The translations under genes were made by a program, and so were the position numbers. Below are positions 24,121-33,694 of a DNA stretch of 64,000 nucleotides, in pieces. Source of the DNA: UBA6168 sp041392505 (GTDB lineage: Bacteria; Bacteroidota; Bacteroidia; Chitinophagales; Saprospiraceae); NCBI GenBank assembly GCA_041392505.1, contig JAWKLX010000047.1, forward strand, positions 6,738 through 70,737, given 5' to 3'. Every line of letters starts with the position of its first letter. The stretch's first letter is position 1. The notes under the pieces are model-generated. The model had not been told where the DNA came from. It made no database searches and saw only the letters and a list, made by a program, of their open reading frames with translations.

Positions 24121-25266
24121 TCAATCGAGCAGTTCCGATAATTTTCCTTGCAATTCTTTGCTGTGTAAATTCTTTGCAATAATATTCCCTTCTCCGTCAA
24201 TTAATACATTAAAAGGGACAAACGTTACATTATAATTTGCGGCTGGTACCGAACCCCACCCTTTTAAATCAGAAACGTTCGGCCAAGGCATTTGATATTT
24301 TTCAATAGATGCTTTCCATCTATCACCTTTCGAATCAACAGAAACACCAAATATCTCAAAACCCTTTTCATGGTACATATTGTAAGCATCTAATAAATCG
24401 GGCACTTGACGCAAGCATGGGCCACACCACGACGCCCAAAAATCAATTAATGTGACCTTACCTTTTTTATCGTATAAACTAATGGAATTTCCGCTCGGAT
24501 CATTTTCATTAATGGCCGGCGCCTTGACGCCTACAGCGATTTTCTTATATCGTTCCACTTTGCCTTCCATCACTTTTGTCATTTTTAAATCAGGATGGAT
24601 TGACTTAAAATTATTCACTAATTTTTCCAAGCGGGCAACTTCATCATCACCTGTCCAGCGCAACACTGTCCCAAATAATGCAACCGAAGTACCGATATTT
24701 TTTTCGGTAAAATCAATTAATTCTTTGCGGTGTTCATCACTGGCTTTTACGTAAGCTTCTACCGCTTTTATTTCTTCTGCCGGGTTGCTGTTTGTTTCCC
24801 CAGCGGCCCGCATCGCTTCATAAGTGGGCTTTATCAACCGTTCATTTGATTCCGCCCGAAATTCATCATAAGCCAATAATTTCTCGCTATCGGGAGATCC
24901 ATTTATTTCGATATTTCCCCTGCCATTCCCCTCTACATTTAATTGGATATTTTCCTGCCCAGCATCTATGGCCAACATGACATTTTGCCCGCCCGGAAAA
25001 TCTACTCGGAACAGATCAGGTTCGGAGAAACTAAATCCCAGCTGATAACTTTTGTCCTTATTTATTATAGCGGTATCAAGGGGTGTTTTATGCTGTGAGA
25101 CTGGGTCAAACAAAGACAATACGACTTGGCTATTCTCCTCAGCATTGACAACACTGCCACTTATTTTATATAATGCCATTTTAGAATTTTCTTTTTGTGC
25201 GGTGCTTTTGCAATTGAAAAAGAAAATCGAAATAAATAATGGAAATAAAAGCTTGTATTTTTTCAT
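24121..25266 (-). CDS. TlpA-like thioredoxin lipoprotein with DUF4369-type N-terminal domain
   Basis: Periplasm-facing thiol-disulfide protein. The ATG at 25266 gives MKKYKLLFPLFISIFFFNCK, a lipoprotein signal with cysteine C19. An N-terminal domain of about 100 residues (YKISGSVVNAEENSQVVLSLFD to GQNVMLAIDAGQENIQL) resembles DUF4369, often joined to TlpA in Bacteroidota. A helical linker precedes the thioredoxin fold (about 255-380) with active site WASWCGPCLRQVPDLL and the cis-proline region VTFVPFNVLIDGEGNII. It probably reduces disulfides or serves cytochrome or envelope protein maturation; partners are not nearby. Longer frame from 25272 would use TTG. Confidence 0.88.
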   Translation of the reverse strand: MKKYKLLFPLFISIFFFNCKSTAQKENSKMALYKISGSVVNAEENSQVVLSLFDPVSQHKTPLDTAIINKDKSYQLGFSFSEPDLFRVDFPGGQNVMLAIDAGQENIQLNVEGNGRGNIEINGSPDSEKLLAYDEFRAESNERLIKPTYEAMRAAGETNSNPAEEIKAVEAYVKASDEHRKELIDFTEKNIGTSVALFGTVLRWTGDDEVARLEKLVNNFKSIHPDLKMTKVMEGKVERYKKIAVGVKAPAINENDPSGNSISLYDKKGKVTLIDFWASWCGPCLRQVPDLLDAYNMYHEKGFEIFGVSVDSKGDRWKASIEKYQMPWPNVSDLKGWGSVPAANYNVTFVPFNVLIDGEGNIIAKNLHSKELQGKLSELLD

Positions 25267-25354
25267 TAGCAATGATTAGAAATGATTTTTGCAAATGTGA
25301 TAAAATAAACACATTGAAACGGCTTTAGATTTTCAGAACTAAAATGACTTGTCG

Positions 25355-25648
25355 TCACTTTACCAATTTCCGGTGAAAATAACCCTGCCGCATGCGGTAC
25401 ACCCATTTTTGACCTTTGCTGATGGCCGGCACACCTAATACTTCTTCACAGGCTGGGCAAATTAAATTAGGGACTTCATTTATTTTTGAAAAATGACCAT
25501 TCAGCAAATTTACCAGTTTTTCGGGCGCAGCAATATTGTCCTGATATAAACGTAAAATACCTTTCCCGGCACCATATTTATGATAAGTCAAAACATGGGT
25601 TTCACACTTTCCACAAAGGATATTATATGTTTTGTATTTTTTACTCAT
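25355..25648 (-). CDS. Small zinc-ribbon-like protein
   Basis: A 97-residue protein with two C-x-x-C pairs: CGKC near residues 12-15 and CPAC about 50 residues later (NLICPACEEVLGVP), the layout of a zinc ribbon. It is basic at the C-terminus (KWVYRMRQGYFHRKLVK). No catalytic motif or signal peptide is present. It lies 43 bases downstream of the MOSC gene on the same strand, so the two are likely cotranscribed, but its function is not known. Confidence 0.7.
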   Translation of the reverse strand: MSKKYKTYNILCGKCETHVLTYHKYGAGKGILRLYQDNIAAPEKLVNLLNGHFSKINEVPNLICPACEEVLGVPAISKGQKWVYRMRQGYFHRKLVK

Positions 25649-25691
25649 TTATTGGAAATATAATTCAATTTGAAGCACTGGTGCCACTTAT

Positions 25692-26492
25692 TTAAACAAA
25701 CGCTACTTCATCATTTAATTTAATAATTCCTTCTCCTTGTTTTGCTTCCAAAAATGCCCGCACTCCAAAATTCAAATTTCGATCTTCTTTTCGGTATGTA
25801 TTTAAAGTGGCCAAAGGTTCTTCCCCCATTTTTATTCCCGTTTCCTGATCAATAGTTGTCACTTTACAGCGACCGCATTTTTTATATTTTTTAAAATGAA
25901 TTGCACCAATTTTAAATTCATCCCATTCATCCTCTGCAAAAGCATCCCCGCCAGAAAAAACAAAATTTGTCCGAAAGCGACTCATCGGAATGGGCGTTTC
26001 CAACCTATTATTTAAATCAATTAAAGAGGCTTCACCAATAATTAAAAAAGGTGTAATGTCCGCAAAGCTGGAAATTTTATCGGGCTTCTCTTTTGTACTT
26101 TTTCTAACGGCATTTTCCTCAATCCGTACTAATTGACATTTTTGCTTAAACACTTCACTAAACCAATCATTTATATTTTCAGGTAGCATCCGGGCAGCGA
26201 CTTTATCATCCCATACTTGCGTTGTGATAATTGGTGCATCTGGTTTACTAAATGGGATTATTATCGGCTCTATTTTTCCGCCCAGATAATTTGCTACGAA
26301 GCCATTTTCTGTCCATTCAAACTTGACCTTGGCCATTTCTGCAAGGTTGCGTTGAGTCTGGAATTTTCCATCCCCATCCAGCAATAACCACCGACGATCA
26401 TATTGCAAACCTGCCGGCAAGACAGTCGCTTCTTTTAAAGAAATACTCCCCATTGATTTAATGGGGTAAATATTTATTTCCGTTAATTTCAT
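25692..26492 (-). CDS. MOSC domain protein (YcbX-like)
   Basis: A molybdenum-cofactor-dependent oxidoreductase-like protein. The ATG at 26492 starts MKLTEINIYPIKSMGSISL, the MOSC N-terminal beta-barrel with the conserved YPIKS. It continues with LQYDRRWLLLDGDGKFQTQRNLAEMA, PMSRFRTNFVFSG and KKCGRCKVTTIDQETG, where the conserved cysteine is expected to bind the cofactor, as in YcbX and the animal amidoxime-reducing component. No ferredoxin domain is attached, unlike E. coli YcbX. The upstream frame (to 26576) has no typical N-terminus. A reductive role against N-hydroxylated compounds is possible from the family. A terminator at 26519-26558 lies upstream. Confidence 0.9.
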   Translation of the reverse strand: MKLTEINIYPIKSMGSISLKEATVLPAGLQYDRRWLLLDGDGKFQTQRNLAEMAKVKFEWTENGFVANYLGGKIEPIIIPFSKPDAPIITTQVWDDKVAARMLPENINDWFSEVFKQKCQLVRIEENAVRKSTKEKPDKISSFADITPFLIIGEASLIDLNNRLETPIPMSRFRTNFVFSGGDAFAEDEWDEFKIGAIHFKKYKKCGRCKVTTIDQETGIKMGEEPLATLNTYRKEDRNLNFGVRAFLEAKQGEGIIKLNDEVAFV

Positions 26493-26518
26493 TTGTCTGT
26501 GCAAAATATTTATTAAAA

Positions 26519-26558
26519 AAAATCCCGAATTAAGCAAGCATGCAAAATTCGGGATTTT
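26519..26558 (-). terminator. Terminator after the M16 peptidase gene
   Basis: 13-bp perfect stem, AAAATCCCGAATT (26519-26531) with AATTCGGGATTTT (26546-26558), with T-rich sequence on the minus side (TTTTTTTAATAAAT). It follows the M16 stop by 28 bases. Confidence 0.8.
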
Positions 26559-26585
26559 AAAATAATTAATCAGCAATAATAAAAA

Positions 26586-29360
26586 TTATGGCTGGGTAGC
26601 TTTTTCAAAATCACCAGCTTTTACAAAGACCAATTTATTGATGTCAATGTATTTCGCCATGACTTTATTCACTTGCTCTGGCGTAAGCGACTGTATTTTC
26701 TTTTCCATATCGGCATCCCACATCATGTTGCGGTCAAGCTGCAAGTAATTGTTCAAAGTAGAAGACATAGACCGATCGTTGGAGCGGTTCATGCCACGGC
26801 TTTGAATATAACCGGATTTAGCAGCCTCCAATTCTTCAGCAGTAAAACCATCTTTCAAAACTTTCTGGATCTCTTCTTTATAGGCAGCTTCCAATTTGGC
26901 AGCATTTTCCGGCGCATACATAGCGTAAGACCCAAACATGCCCGACCGCTCGTAAGCGCTGGCATTCAAGAAGGATCCAACACCATAACTCAACCCTTCC
27001 TGCTGGCGGATACGGGTAGCCAAGCGGGAATTGAGAAAGCCGCCACCCAGCATGAAATTGCCCATGACCAATGCCGGATAATCCGGGTCGCTGTCCTGAA
27101 TGTTCAACGGCATCCCAGCAAAGAACATAGCGTTAGCCTTATCCGGTGTGTTGATGGTTTCGTTGACTGGCTTGATTTCTTGGTATGGATCGGGTATGCG
27201 GGTGTAACCTTTGGGGCTTTTCCATCCATCAAAAGTTTCCAAGATGGTCTTTTTCACTGCCGCTTCATCGAAGTCGCCGACTACCGCCATCGTCGCATCC
27301 GTTGTACCGTAGAAGCTTTTGTAAAAATCTTTTACCTCATCGAGGGTCAGGTTATTCACGGCTTCAATTTCTTCTTCAAATGTCATTACATATCGCACAT
27401 CGCCTTTAGGGTAAGGATTCATGATGCGGCTGAATTTTTTGTTGGCAATTGCCTGAGGTTCACTTTGCTGCGATTCAATGCCTGCCAATTCTTCTTCTTT
27501 TAGCTTCGCAAATTCTTCCTCAGAAAAAGCTGGGTCTTTGAGCATTTTGCCCACTAGTTCGATAACCTCCACTAAGTAGTTTTCCTCCGTGGTTATCATT
27601 ACACTAGCTGAACTTGAGCCACCAAAAATTCTTACCGTTGCCTTCAGCCGATCCAATTCATCTTGGATCTGTTGACGGGTCATATCGCTGGTACCTTTAT
27701 CAAGCATGGAAGCGACGAACTGGCCAGCTGTTTCTTTTCCTTTCAAACTGTTCATGTCCCCAAAACGCAAAGTCAAGCGGGCATCAACGGAATTGCCGCG
27801 GGTCTGTTTGGGCAATAATGCCACTTCTATACTGTTCCTCTTTCCGCTGTCTTCAATGCGGTCAGTCCTTTTTTCGATATTTTCAGGGGAAGGATCGAAG
27901 TCCTCCCCTTCGGCAATTGCTTCTTTCCCTTTATACCCTTCCAGCAATTTCTGGACATCAGGCGCATCTGGAATTTCGGCCCGGTCTGGTGATTTGTCCG
28001 GAATGAATTTACCAATAGTCCGGTTGGAGGATTTGAGGTATTTACGGGCAACGCTCAGCACATCGGCGGCCGTTACTTTTTCTACATTGTCGCGGAAAAG
28101 GAAAGACAATCTCCAATCCCCCATGGCAATGTATTCGCTGGCCCGGCGACCAACGCTGCCCGAGTCTTTGAACCCTTGTTCCCAATATTTTAAAATGCGC
28201 TTCCGAGCACGTTCAATTTCTTCGTCGCTGGGTGGGTTGGTCAGAATTTCGTCCAAGGTAGCCAGCATAATCTTTTCTGCTTCTTCCAATGAATTCTCCA
28301 TCCGCACATCGGCATTGATATAAAGGAATCCGCCCTCTTTCAATCCAGGAGCAAAAGACCAAACAGAGGGAGATTTTTTTGTTTCAACCAAGGCTTTGTA
28401 CAAACGGCCAGAAGGTTCGTTGGTCAATATTTCATCTAAAACTGCAATCGCTGCGTAGTCGGGATGCGGGCCTGGAGGGGTATGATAAGCAGCCGACACT
28501 ACCTGCACATCGCCTGACCGCCGGAGGGTAACAAAACGTTCTCCGTCTTGCGTCGGCTCTTTGGTATAGGTAGGGATGAGTTCCCGCTCTGGCCTTGGCA
28601 ATTTCCCAAAATATTCTTTGATCATGCCGAGTGTTTCCTCTTGATCAATTTTGCCTGCTACGACCAGCACGGCATTATCTGGCTGGTAATATTTTTTGTA
28701 AAAAGCTTGTAGCCGCTCGATTGGCACATTTTCCAAATCGGCCCTTGCACCAATGGTGGTGTTGCCGTAGTTGTGCCAGATATAAGAAGTCGCCAATACC
28801 CGTTCCATGAGGATGCTGGTCGGGCTGTTCTCACCAATTTCAAATTCATTCCGTACGACGGTCATCTCACTCTCGAGGTCTTTTTTGGCGATGTAGGAAT
28901 TGACCATCCGGTCGGCTTCCATGTCCAGTGCCCAGCGGAGGTTTTCTTCGGTAGCGTTGAAAGTTTCGAAGTAGTTGGTGCGGTCGTACCACGTTGTCCC
29001 GTTCGGCCTTGCGCCATGCTCCGTTAATTCCTGTGGAATATCCGGATGGTTGGGAGTACCTTTGAAAACCATGTGTTCCAGGAGGTGCGCCATACCCGTT
29101 TCGCCATAGCCTTCGTGGCGGCTGCCGACGAGGTAAGTGATGTTGACGGTAATGGTTGGTTTGGACTGATCAGGGAACAATAGAATCTTCAATCCATTGC
29201 TTTTCATCTGATACTCAGTGATACCTTCGACGGAGGTAATTTTTTCGATGCCATCAGGCAATTTGATGGGCTTGTCGGCGCTTTGGGCAAAGGCCATGCT
29301 GCCGATGAAGAGCCCTAAAGCGAGCGTCCACAGTCGAGCGTAAATGTTTATACTTTTCAT
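26586..29360 (-). CDS. M16 family zinc metallopeptidase (double module)
   Basis: Exported pitrilysin/insulinase-type protease of 924 residues. Signal peptide MKSINIYARLWTLALGLFIGSMAFAQ. The inverted zinc motif H-x-x-E-H is HLLEH at 92-96, and the third ligand E172 lies in RNEFEIGEN at the expected distance. A second M16 module without the zinc motif (about 490-920, from VALLPKQTRGNSVDARLTLRFG) contains the usual RIRQQEGLSYGVGSF region of the inactive half. Both halves together form the peptide-holding clam shell. It probably digests peptides in the periplasm or outside. Three TAGTGATTA repeats lie directly upstream of its start codon. Confidence 0.93.
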   Translation of the reverse strand: MKSINIYARLWTLALGLFIGSMAFAQSADKPIKLPDGIEKITSVEGITEYQMKSNGLKILLFPDQSKPTITVNITYLVGSRHEGYGETGMAHLLEHMVFKGTPNHPDIPQELTEHGARPNGTTWYDRTNYFETFNATEENLRWALDMEADRMVNSYIAKKDLESEMTVVRNEFEIGENSPTSILMERVLATSYIWHNYGNTTIGARADLENVPIERLQAFYKKYYQPDNAVLVVAGKIDQEETLGMIKEYFGKLPRPERELIPTYTKEPTQDGERFVTLRRSGDVQVVSAAYHTPPGPHPDYAAIAVLDEILTNEPSGRLYKALVETKKSPSVWSFAPGLKEGGFLYINADVRMENSLEEAEKIMLATLDEILTNPPSDEEIERARKRILKYWEQGFKDSGSVGRRASEYIAMGDWRLSFLFRDNVEKVTAADVLSVARKYLKSSNRTIGKFIPDKSPDRAEIPDAPDVQKLLEGYKGKEAIAEGEDFDPSPENIEKRTDRIEDSGKRNSIEVALLPKQTRGNSVDARLTLRFGDMNSLKGKETAGQFVASMLDKGTSDMTRQQIQDELDRLKATVRIFGGSSSASVMITTEENYLVEVIELVGKMLKDPAFSEEEFAKLKEEELAGIESQQSEPQAIANKKFSRIMNPYPKGDVRYVMTFEEEIEAVNNLTLDEVKDFYKSFYGTTDATMAVVGDFDEAAVKKTILETFDGWKSPKGYTRIPDPYQEIKPVNETINTPDKANAMFFAGMPLNIQDSDPDYPALVMGNFMLGGGFLNSRLATRIRQQEGLSYGVGSFLNASAYERSGMFGSYAMYAPENAAKLEAAYKEEIQKVLKDGFTAEELEAAKSGYIQSRGMNRSNDRSMSSTLNNYLQLDRNMMWDADMEKKIQSLTPEQVNKVMAKYIDINKLVFVKAGDFEKATQP

Positions 29361-29364
29361 GGTT

Positions 29365-29394
29365 TAGTGATTAGTGATTATTAAATAGTGATTA
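29365..29394. repeat. Triple TAGTGATTA repeat upstream of the M16 gene
   Basis: TAGTGATTA occurs at 29365-29373, 29372-29380 and 29386-29394, starting 5 bases before the M16 start codon. One more copy is at 6437-6445. It could be leader sequence, an operator, or chance AT-rich repetition. Confidence 0.4.
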
Positions 29395-29606
29395 GGCGAA
29401 TGGAAATTTGGGGGTATATTTTAAATAATTAAAATGGGCATGAAGATAAGCAGGTGGCGGCTTCTTAATGAAATTGCTGTAAGGGATTCAGTCAGAATTA
29501 AGACAGAAGACCAGATAGCTTAGATCAATGAAAATTTTGCTGCACCTTCTTTGGAATAATAGACAACCTTGACTTTGGAATGTTGTATAGCGATAAGAGT
29601 AATGAT

Positions 29607-30779
29607 TTATTTCACCTGCTTTTTTACTGCCTCTATTTCAAAATCAATTCCATGATGTTCGATACCCATTTCTTTTGCCTTTTCATAATGTTCCAGAGCG
29701 TCCTTATGTTGCCATTTTTTTTCAAAATATTTGCCCAAATAAAAATAATTATATGGGGAAGCGGCATCTATTTCGATAGCTTTTTGAAGGTCGTCATAGG
29801 CGGCCTCCATATCGTTATTTTTCAATTTTGCGTACCCCCGGTTGCGGTGGGCGTCCGCCAATTTAGGTTCAAAATGAATAGCTGAAGAAAATTCCTGAAT
29901 CGCTAAATCCACCTCGCCCATTTCCAATAAAACCAGTCCTTTGTTATTGACCGTACGGGCGTTTGCGTAATCTTTATGCAGTGCGGTGTTCAGACAGTTG
30001 AGTGCTTTTTCGTGCTCGCCTTTTTTTAAAAACAGCGAACCGAGGTTGGCATAGTCTTCTGTTTGAAATTTGAAATTGTTGTAATATTCTTCAAAATATG
30101 CCGCCGCTTCACCAACGTTTCCAGCTTTCTCCAAACACTCGCATAACAGTCGGTATATTTCCCTTTTTTTAAAACCATTATTTAAAACTATTTTTAATTC
30201 CGCTGCCGCTTCACCATATTTTTTTTCATGATGTTTTTTGACTGCTTTAAAATATTCATCTGGAAAAGTTGTCTCTTGCAACAGCCTTTTCAACTGATAC
30301 CCATCACTATAAATAAAACTCCCATCATGCAAATAAAGCGGTGATTTATTTGGAAATATATTGACGATAAAATCCCATATCGCGGAGAAAATAAATACGC
30401 CGAAAATAGAAGCCGTCGCATCACTTGCCCCATTTTTCACCATATATAAAATTAAAAAAGCGGAAATAATAATACTCATCAATGGCCCACCCAAAATGGT
30501 GATTAATTCCGGTATTAAATACCCCGAACTTTTATGGCTGCACAAACCAATATTCCAATCCGCCACATTGAATTTTAAATAAAGCGTCAGCCGACCAAAG
30601 TTTAATTTTACACTCTTTGAAACATCCCCATAACTGCCAACATAAACAGTGACCGGCCCATCGGTAAATAGCAACGCGGGGATAGCATGCCCCATTTCGT
30701 GAAAGAAGGTAGTGATGGATCGAGAGAGGAGGACAAGGACGATCCAGAGGAGGACGGTGAGCATGCCGATAAAAATCAT
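29607..30779 (-). CDS. Membrane M50-like metallopeptidase with TPR domain
   Basis: A 390-residue protein joining a membrane zinc-peptidase core to TPRs. The first helix ends in FFHEMGHAIPAL, so H-E-x-x-H is at 27-31 as in site-2 proteases. Three or four more helices follow (ELITILGGPLMSIIISAFLIL; ATASIFGVFIFSAIWDFIVNIFPN), the latter followed by the possible third ligand in LHDGSFIYSDGYQ. Residues about 185-385 carry five or so TPRs (AYDDLQKAIEIDAASPYNYFYLGKYFEKK). It lies 9 bases after the papain-like gene, so the two proteases form one operon. Intramembrane cleavage with TPR-mediated recruitment is an inference. Confidence 0.75.
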   Translation of the reverse strand: MIFIGMLTVLLWIVLVLLSRSITTFFHEMGHAIPALLFTDGPVTVYVGSYGDVSKSVKLNFGRLTLYLKFNVADWNIGLCSHKSSGYLIPELITILGGPLMSIIISAFLILYMVKNGASDATASIFGVFIFSAIWDFIVNIFPNKSPLYLHDGSFIYSDGYQLKRLLQETTFPDEYFKAVKKHHEKKYGEAAAELKIVLNNGFKKREIYRLLCECLEKAGNVGEAAAYFEEYYNNFKFQTEDYANLGSLFLKKGEHEKALNCLNTALHKDYANARTVNNKGLVLLEMGEVDLAIQEFSSAIHFEPKLADAHRNRGYAKLKNNDMEAAYDDLQKAIEIDAASPYNYFYLGKYFEKKWQHKDALEHYEKAKEMGIEHHGIDFEIEAVKKQVK

Positions 30780-30788
30780 GAGCTGTGC

Positions 30789-32357
30789 TTACTTATCAAT
30801 CTCAATCACCGTCGCCACGACATTTTTCCCATTCAGATCACAACTAAACTCCACGGCATCCGGGGCAGCAAACTGCACATTAGGCACTTCTTCCTGAGCG
30901 ACGGCATCCCGTACTTTTCCGAGGTAGGAGGATTGACGGCTGGCATTGATGCGACTGTTCAGCACGTTCCAGTCCAATTCTGCTTTTGAAACTACCACTG
31001 CAATGTAATCCCGATTACCCAAGTCGTCGGGGGTCATAGAATGATCTCGTGGAAAGAGGCGGGTGCCAGTGATGCCACAGTAAGGCGAATGCTTTTCTGT
31101 ATACGGGAACAGCACATAGCTCGACCCGTCAGTTTCTTGCCCAAAAACATAGACATAACATTCAATGGAATTGGTAATGGCCACTTTGAATTTGGTGTCC
31201 TTCGACATCGGGGAGCGGGTGCGGAAGGTGCGGTCGCCGACTTCCCGCAAGGGGATCAGTGTTTGCGAGTTATTTTCAACAAGACCAAACTTGATGGCCA
31301 ATTTATCCGGATCGTACTTAGCGGCGTTGCCCATCGGGTAGAGACCGTAAGCTTCTTTGGTAAAATTTTGGAAATCTTGGTAGGTGATTTTCGCTGTTCC
31401 ATTCCTACCCCACTCTGGGCCCCAGGAGTTCATTATTTGGACAGTTTGTTCGTTGTCGTCGTAGCCGATCACGCACATAGCATGCCCACTGAAACCATAT
31501 TGTTGGTAGTCCCGCTGGGTGGGCCGCCAATATTCCTGCCCAACCATTTGGTGCATAAACGTACCACCAACCATCATCCCGATGACCACGGGAGCACCGG
31601 CTGCAAGGTGTTGGCGAACACCGTTCATGTCAATGCCAAAATCACGGGCACCGTTGGAAAGACGGTTGAACCCTTTGATGCGGTATTGAGAAGCGGCGGT
31701 CTGCTGCGAACTCGAAGCCCGCTTGCTGCAAGAGCGCTCATCGTAACTAAACTCAGTAAATGGGAGATCGCCGTTTCGTTGGAGAAATTCCATGGCGTTG
31801 TTCATGTAAGCGCCTTGACAGCCATCCAACGCAATGTGGTTGTACAAAAAGGAGGGACTAAACGCCACATTGTTAGGGTTTTGGCCAGTAGCCCTCGCCT
31901 GTAAAATCGTGCGGGCACCATAGGAACTGGCCCAACCGACACAGGAACCCTGTTGCCCTTGGTGCATGCGCTTAGGCGCATAATCCAACAAGGAAACGGA
32001 GGCAGGCAACTTCGGATCACCAAATGCGGTGGAGGTCGACAAAGGCTCATAAACGTCCGCTTTGTAATATTCTTCCTCGCTAAGTGCCGCCCCAAAAGAA
32101 AACTGTTCTACGGAATCATCCCCGCCTCCAATGCCGCCACCGCCTGCCGAGGGCCCTAAAAGGCTATCACTTCCGCCCAAGAAGAAGAACCAAATTGCAC
32201 CACCAATAATGGCGAGCATCATCAATTTTTTGTTTTTAAAAAGGATCGGAAGTAGCAATGGAAGTAGGCCGCCTAAGCCACTGCCACCTTGGTTGTTGCG
32301 GGGGTTATTTCTCCGGGGCTGTTGGCGTTCCGGGTCTTGTTCCATTCTGATAGGCAT
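30789..32357 (-). CDS. Membrane-anchored papain-like (C1) cysteine peptidase with C-terminal DUF4384-like domain
   Basis: A 522-residue protein. A cytoplasmic Gln/Arg/Asn-rich start precedes one membrane helix (LMMLAIIGGAIWFFFLG, about 45-61) and a Gly-rich linker. The papain catalytic triad is present in order: Cys in QGQQGSCVGWASSYG (C139), His in FSGHAMCVIGYDD (H292) and Asn in QIMNSWGPEWG (N310). The C-terminal 170 residues (FKVAITNSIECYVYVFGQETDGSSYVLFPYTEKH to ADWNVLNSRI region) look like a DUF4384-type beta domain found on other envelope proteins. It is probably a peptidase facing the periplasm. The neighbouring M50-like gene begins 9 bases downstream. Substrate unknown. Confidence 0.85.
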   Translation of the reverse strand: MPIRMEQDPERQQPRRNNPRNNQGGSGLGGLLPLLLPILFKNKKLMMLAIIGGAIWFFFLGGSDSLLGPSAGGGGIGGGDDSVEQFSFGAALSEEEYYKADVYEPLSTSTAFGDPKLPASVSLLDYAPKRMHQGQQGSCVGWASSYGARTILQARATGQNPNNVAFSPSFLYNHIALDGCQGAYMNNAMEFLQRNGDLPFTEFSYDERSCSKRASSSQQTAASQYRIKGFNRLSNGARDFGIDMNGVRQHLAAGAPVVIGMMVGGTFMHQMVGQEYWRPTQRDYQQYGFSGHAMCVIGYDDNEQTVQIMNSWGPEWGRNGTAKITYQDFQNFTKEAYGLYPMGNAAKYDPDKLAIKFGLVENNSQTLIPLREVGDRTFRTRSPMSKDTKFKVAITNSIECYVYVFGQETDGSSYVLFPYTEKHSPYCGITGTRLFPRDHSMTPDDLGNRDYIAVVVSKAELDWNVLNSRINASRQSSYLGKVRDAVAQEEVPNVQFAAPDAVEFSCDLNGKNVVATVIEIDK

Positions 32358-32668
32358 AAGTATCTGTTTTTTGGCTTTTGAATAAAGACCGCTGAATGTT
32401 GGCTGTTACCGCTCAACTGCTGAGAGCCTTAATCAAAAGCAGTTTTTAGTTTTGGGAAATTAGACGGGCAATTTAACAAAGGGTCAAGTATTTATTAAAA
32501 ATCCTTTGTAGAAATCTATTCCTACAAAAATAAAAAGGGCTTTCTGAAATATGATATTTGGAAAGTTTTGAAGTTGACCGCCTTCATTCTGGATTACCGA
32601 CTCCTCTATTATTTCATTTATCAAAATTCGTTTGCTTTTCCATTAAGCCCACCGCAGCCGATTGGTTG
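32358..32668. other. 311-base intergenic region
   Basis: No coding frame. Only a small inverted pair AACTGCT/AGCAGTT near 32416-32440 is visible. It lies upstream of the papain-like gene and downstream of the TPR lipoprotein gene, so the promoter of the former should be here, but no TAnnTTTG element is convincing. Confidence 0.5.
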
Positions 32669-33694
32669 TCATTTCTCCAGCCGCTTTACTCCCGCTTGGG
32701 CACTGGCAAAGTTGGGGTCGAAATTGAGGACCGTTTTGTAATCGGCCAAAGCCTGGGCGAAGTCCCCTTTTTTCTCAGCAGCAAACCCTCGGTGGAAGTA
32801 AGCATCTGGATATTGAGGGGCGTATTTCACAGCAATATCGAAGCAGTTGTACGCCTGTTGGACAGAATCCATGTCAAGGTAAATGAGGCCGGTATTATAA
32901 TACCCTTCCACGTATTGCGGGTCAATGGTATTGATCTTTTTATAAATCCTGATCGCCCCGGTGAGATCGTTTTTTTTGTTGGACAAATAATAAGCCTTGG
33001 CATGTAAGGCTTCAATGTTGTTGGAGTCGATCCGCAAGGCGTTGTCGAAATATTTATCCACCAGAGGGGAATTTTTATCAGACAATAGCTGTGCAAGGTT
33101 GACCCAAGCATCGATCAAATTAGGGTCGTTCTCCACAGCGGCCTGAAATGCCCCCAAAGCCTCATCAGTTCTCCCCATGTCTTTGAACGTCCTTCCGAAC
33201 ATGTAAAACATCTCGGCATTGAGCGGGTCAATGGCCCTTATTTGCTCAAGGGTGAAAAGTGCATCGTTGTGCCGTTCTAAGATCAATTGGAACTCTGACA
33301 ATTTCAGAAGAGTGGGGATTCTTTTGGGGAATACTTCCGCCGCCCGCTTCATCGTATTGAGCGCCATGCGGGATTTGTAATAATCCATGTACATGTCTGC
33401 TAAGACGTGGTAATATTCCGCTTTGGTGCTGTCCAGTTCGATGGCTTTTTCCAAATCAGCGATGCCTTCGTCGTAATTTTCATTTTCATACCAAGCGCCA
33501 GCACGTGCTGCGTAGAGGGATGCGTTGTTGGGCGTTTCGGCAATCCGTTGGGTGAGTTTATCTATGGTCGGGTGGCCGAAGGCTGGCTGGACGGTCTCTT
33601 CACCCATCGATTCCGATGGCGTTTCGTTGCCGCCACAGGAATAAACCAGTACAATGAAAAATGCAATTGCGAGTGATAAATAGTTCTTATTCAT
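32669..33694 (-). CDS. TPR lipoprotein
   Basis: A 341-residue exported lipoprotein. The start MNKNYLSLAIAFFIVLVYSCGG has a lipobox VYSC with the cysteine at residue 20. About eight tetratricopeptide repeats fill residues 45-340 (for example EAIELDSTKAEYYHVLADMYMD, and MFYMFGRTFKDMGRTDEALGAFQAAVENDPN), giving a superhelical protein-binding surface. No enzymatic domain is present. It is likely an envelope scaffold; the partner is unknown. It stands apart from both neighbours by 90 and 311 bases. Confidence 0.85.
   Translation of the reverse strand: MNKNYLSLAIAFFIVLVYSCGGNETPSESMGEETVQPAFGHPTIDKLTQRIAETPNNASLYAARAGAWYENENYDEGIADLEKAIELDSTKAEYYHVLADMYMDYYKSRMALNTMKRAAEVFPKRIPTLLKLSEFQLILERHNDALFTLEQIRAIDPLNAEMFYMFGRTFKDMGRTDEALGAFQAAVENDPNLIDAWVNLAQLLSDKNSPLVDKYFDNALRIDSNNIEALHAKAYYLSNKKNDLTGAIRIYKKINTIDPQYVEGYYNTGLIYLDMDSVQQAYNCFDIAVKYAPQYPDAYFHRGFAAEKKGDFAQALADYKTVLNFDPNFASAQAGVKRLEK

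Noticed and set aside
17588..26492. Recent horizontal transfer of the AT-rich genes at 17.6-20.3 and 23-26.5 kb
   Set aside because: The codons look richer in A and T than in the neighbouring genes, but the products are ordinary Bacteroidota families and no integrase or tRNA site is present. Low expression or normal variation is enough to explain it.
26673..28323. Several plus-strand open frames inside the M16 peptidase region
   Set aside because: They lie antisense to the M16 peptidase gene and are shadows of its codon pattern.
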